In this document: one piece after another, positions 62,629-64,000 of the stretch
How the letters are laid out: the number at the start of each line of letters is the position of its first letter
Position numbering within the stretch: the first letter of the stretch is position 1
NCBI RefSeq assembly: GCF_026012015.1
Contig: NZ_BRXR01000001.1
Location: 280,001 to 344,000 of the forward strand
Length of the DNA: 64,000 nt
Direction of reading: 5' to 3'
Source: Clostridium omnivorum
GTDB taxonomy: Bacteria > Bacillota > Clostridia > Clostridiales > Clostridiaceae
Notes under the pieces: generated by a model
The model's input: only the letters and a program-made list of their open reading frames with translations
Told to the model about the DNA's origin: nothing
Database searches by the model: none
Position numbers and translations under genes: made by a program

Positions 62629-63624
62629 ATGGTACGAGAAAGTGTACCTAAACCCACTGGAGCTTTTAAGAATGTGCAAAACCCTAAAGAAAAGTTTAAA
62701 CCAAAACTTTATTTTTACACTATAAATTATCCAGAATATGAAAAAGATTTATGCCTTCTAGAAATGAAGTATATATTTGGTGAAAGCCCTAAAAACAAAT
62801 ACATTTTTACAAATCATTATATAGATCCTTCTAGAAGCCCTTTTATAAAGCACTTTATTAATGTATTATATACTGGAAAATCATTAGAAGAAATAACATC
62901 CAAAATATTATACTACAACGTATCCTACAATAACTTCAAGGTGTCTTTTATAGACCTAGGAGATGAAGATATACATTTTAAAGAAAGAAGAAGAATAGAA
63001 TCTATCATTGGATTTAATATTAATGGTTACGCTGACATCCATAATCCTGAAATAATTATCGGTATCACAAACATTAACGGTAAATGGATTTTGGGTGAAC
63101 TTACTCACAATAAATGCAAGTGGCAGCTTCATAATAAGAAGCCTTATTCTTATTGTAATGGTCTTGGCGTAAGAGTTGCCAGAGCCCTAGTTAATATTGC
63201 TATTAACAATGATTTTGATTGTAAGCTAATAGACCCTTGCTGCGGTGTAGGAAATGTAATAATAGAAGCATTATCCATAGGAGCTAAAATCAGGGGTTAT
63301 GAAATAAACCCTCTTATAGCTGAAAACGCTAATAAAAATCTAGAATATTTTGGCTACGAAAATAGAATTATAAATGGAGATATGCATAAAATAGTAGAAA
63401 AATACGATGCTGCTATTGTAGACCTACCCTATGGAGTTTTTTCTATTACTTCCTTAGAAGAGCAGTTAGCTATAATGCGTACTTCAAAAAAAATTGCAAA
63501 AAAATCACTTTTTGTTACTAATTATGATATGGAAAGTGAGCTTACTTCTCTAGGCTTTAAAATAGTTGATAGCTGTATTGTTTCAAAATCAAAGTTTAAG
63601 CGCCATATAACTATATGCATTTAG
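62629..63624 (+). CDS. TRM11/UPF0020-like RNA methylase
   Basis: The C-terminal half is a SAM methyltransferase: LIDPCCGVGNVIIEAL (motif I), GYEIN, and the catalytic VDLPYGVF (D/N-P-P-Y type). The N-terminal half (YFYTINYPEYEKDLCLLEMKYIF to about 160) resembles the THUMP/Trm11 accessory region. 331 residues. GAGGTGAAATT precedes the ATG. Probably N2-methylation of guanine in tRNA or rRNA. The exact substrate is unknown. Confidence 0.85.
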   Translation: MVRESVPKPTGAFKNVQNPKEKFKPKLYFYTINYPEYEKDLCLLEMKYIFGESPKNKYIFTNHYIDPSRSPFIKHFINVLYTGKSLEEITSKILYYNVSYNNFKVSFIDLGDEDIHFKERRRIESIIGFNINGYADIHNPEIIIGITNINGKWILGELTHNKCKWQLHNKKPYSYCNGLGVRVARALVNIAINNDFDCKLIDPCCGVGNVIIEALSIGAKIRGYEINPLIAENANKNLEYFGYENRIINGDMHKIVEKYDAAIVDLPYGVFSITSLEEQLAIMRTSKKIAKKSLFVTNYDMESELTSLGFKIVDSCIVSKSKFKRHITICI

Positions 63625-63684
63625 AACATAAAAAACTAAGTTTCCTAAAATTATAAAAAGGAAAATTAAGAAATATATAATTAA

Positions 63685-63718
63685 GAAGGTCTATCTATAA
63701 AAATTCTCAGACCTTCTT
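63685..63718 (+). terminator. terminator of the methylase gene
   Basis: AGAAGGTCT pairs with AGACCTTCT; TTTAGTTTTGATTTTTT follows on the plus strand. It overlaps the end of the opposite, partial gene. Confidence 0.7.
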
Positions 63719-64000
63719 TAGTTTTGATTTTTTAGACTTATCATTTACAGATATAAGCAGCGCAATTATAGTTATATATACAATGCTTATTAATGTACTT
63801 ATTGGGTAAAAAATGTCCATAAGCCTTCTCCTTTGCGTCTCATTCTCCACCATAAGACATAATACAAACAAAAAAATACTTGTTGCTAAATAAAATTTAG
63901 CACTATTATTTTTCTTAAACATATCAGATATTATGAATATTATTGAAAAAAAGTTATTTGCTAAAGTCTTAAATGCAATTAGAATCCATAAAAATAAAAA
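63707..64000 (-). CDS. GerAB-like spore germination permease, C-terminal part
   Basis: The frame stays open to the window edge, so the 97 residues seen are the end of a larger protein. They contain three hydrophobic helices: one leading FLFLWILIAFKTLANNFFSI, one KFYLATSIFLFVLCLMVEN, one FYPISTLISIVYITIIALLI, with a basic tail. This layout resembles the last helices of GerAB-family germinant receptor permeases. An internal ATG at 63922 has no ribosome binding site, so the gene very likely starts outside the window. Family assignment is tentative. Confidence 0.5.
   Translation of the reverse strand, partial: FLFLWILIAFKTLANNFFSIIFIISDMFKKNNSAKFYLATSIFLFVLCLMVENETQRRRLMDIFYPISTLISIVYITIIALLISVNDKSKKSKLKKV

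Overview
The window is a low-GC Firmicute chromosome segment, most likely Clostridium sensu lato. The evidence is the strong A+T bias, a 16S rRNA 5' end, spore genes (cwlJ, gerQ, an alpha/beta SASP, a GerAB-like C-terminus, a SpoVT-like GAF protein), a reverse rubrerythrin, a T-box in front of asnS, and AGGAGG-type ribosome binding sites with frequent GTG/TTG starts. No phage, insertion sequence, CRISPR array or tRNA was seen. Most genes up to about 59 kb lie on the minus strand, the same direction as the rRNA operon; 59.5-63.6 kb is a plus-strand block.

Layout. 1-0.4 kb: start of an rRNA operon with two tandem sigma-A promoters. 0.4-5.2 kb: a hypothetical gene, EamA permease plus DUF1294, the cwlJ-gerQ germination pair, a DUF975 membrane protein, reverse rubrerythrin and a 56-residue ORF. 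5.4-11.5 kb: a sortase-type Ig-repeat surface protein downstream of an M6 immune-inhibitor-A protease, itself preceded by a structured leader or small RNA. 11.7-21.2 kb: clpS-clpA, an MFS exporter, selU, asnS with T-box, a small XRE regulator and htpG. 21.4-30.5 kb: SpoVT-like GAF protein, a MoxR / DUF2201-VWA / DUF4116 operon, a PatB-type C-S lyase, a THEP1-like protein without a P-loop, a SASP, a Nudix protein and an MBL-fold hydrolase. 30.5-36.9 kb: exported FG-GAP-like protein, a three-gene TelA/YceG-type stress operon, a TtcA-like protein, cysteine desulfidase and DUF5658. 37.4-41.2 kb: zinc ribbon protein and a two-helicase operon (Suv3-like, DbpA-like). 41.4-51 kb: two chemoreceptors, a ferritin-like protein, csoR-copA-copZ and an ABC exporter. 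51-57 kb: cspA, hypothetical genes, a 23-codon ORF, CvfB, nitroreductase, marR-MFS and an NlpC/P60 hydrolase. 57.4-64 kb: histidine kinase, IscA/HesB-like protein, anion permease, tag, exonuclease, RNA methylase and a cut-off GerAB-like gene.

The most unusual signal is a family of about 85-nt leader elements found in front of four unrelated genes: the Suv3-like helicase (two complete tandem copies plus a partial third), the NlpC/P60 hydrolase, the IscA/HesB-like gene and tag. Each has a 5' stem with a YAAAY loop, a second stem, and a conserved 3' end GTTTCGACTGAAAGGAG that itself supplies the Shine-Dalgarno sequence a few bases before the start codon. The two tandem copies differ at five stem pairs and every difference is compensated, so the element is almost certainly a folded RNA acting on translation, such as a riboswitch or protein-binding leader. 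I do not recognise it as a known class.

Starts were chosen by ribosome binding site, so many genes are shorter than the longest open frame. All function calls rest on reading motifs by eye; no database search was possible.
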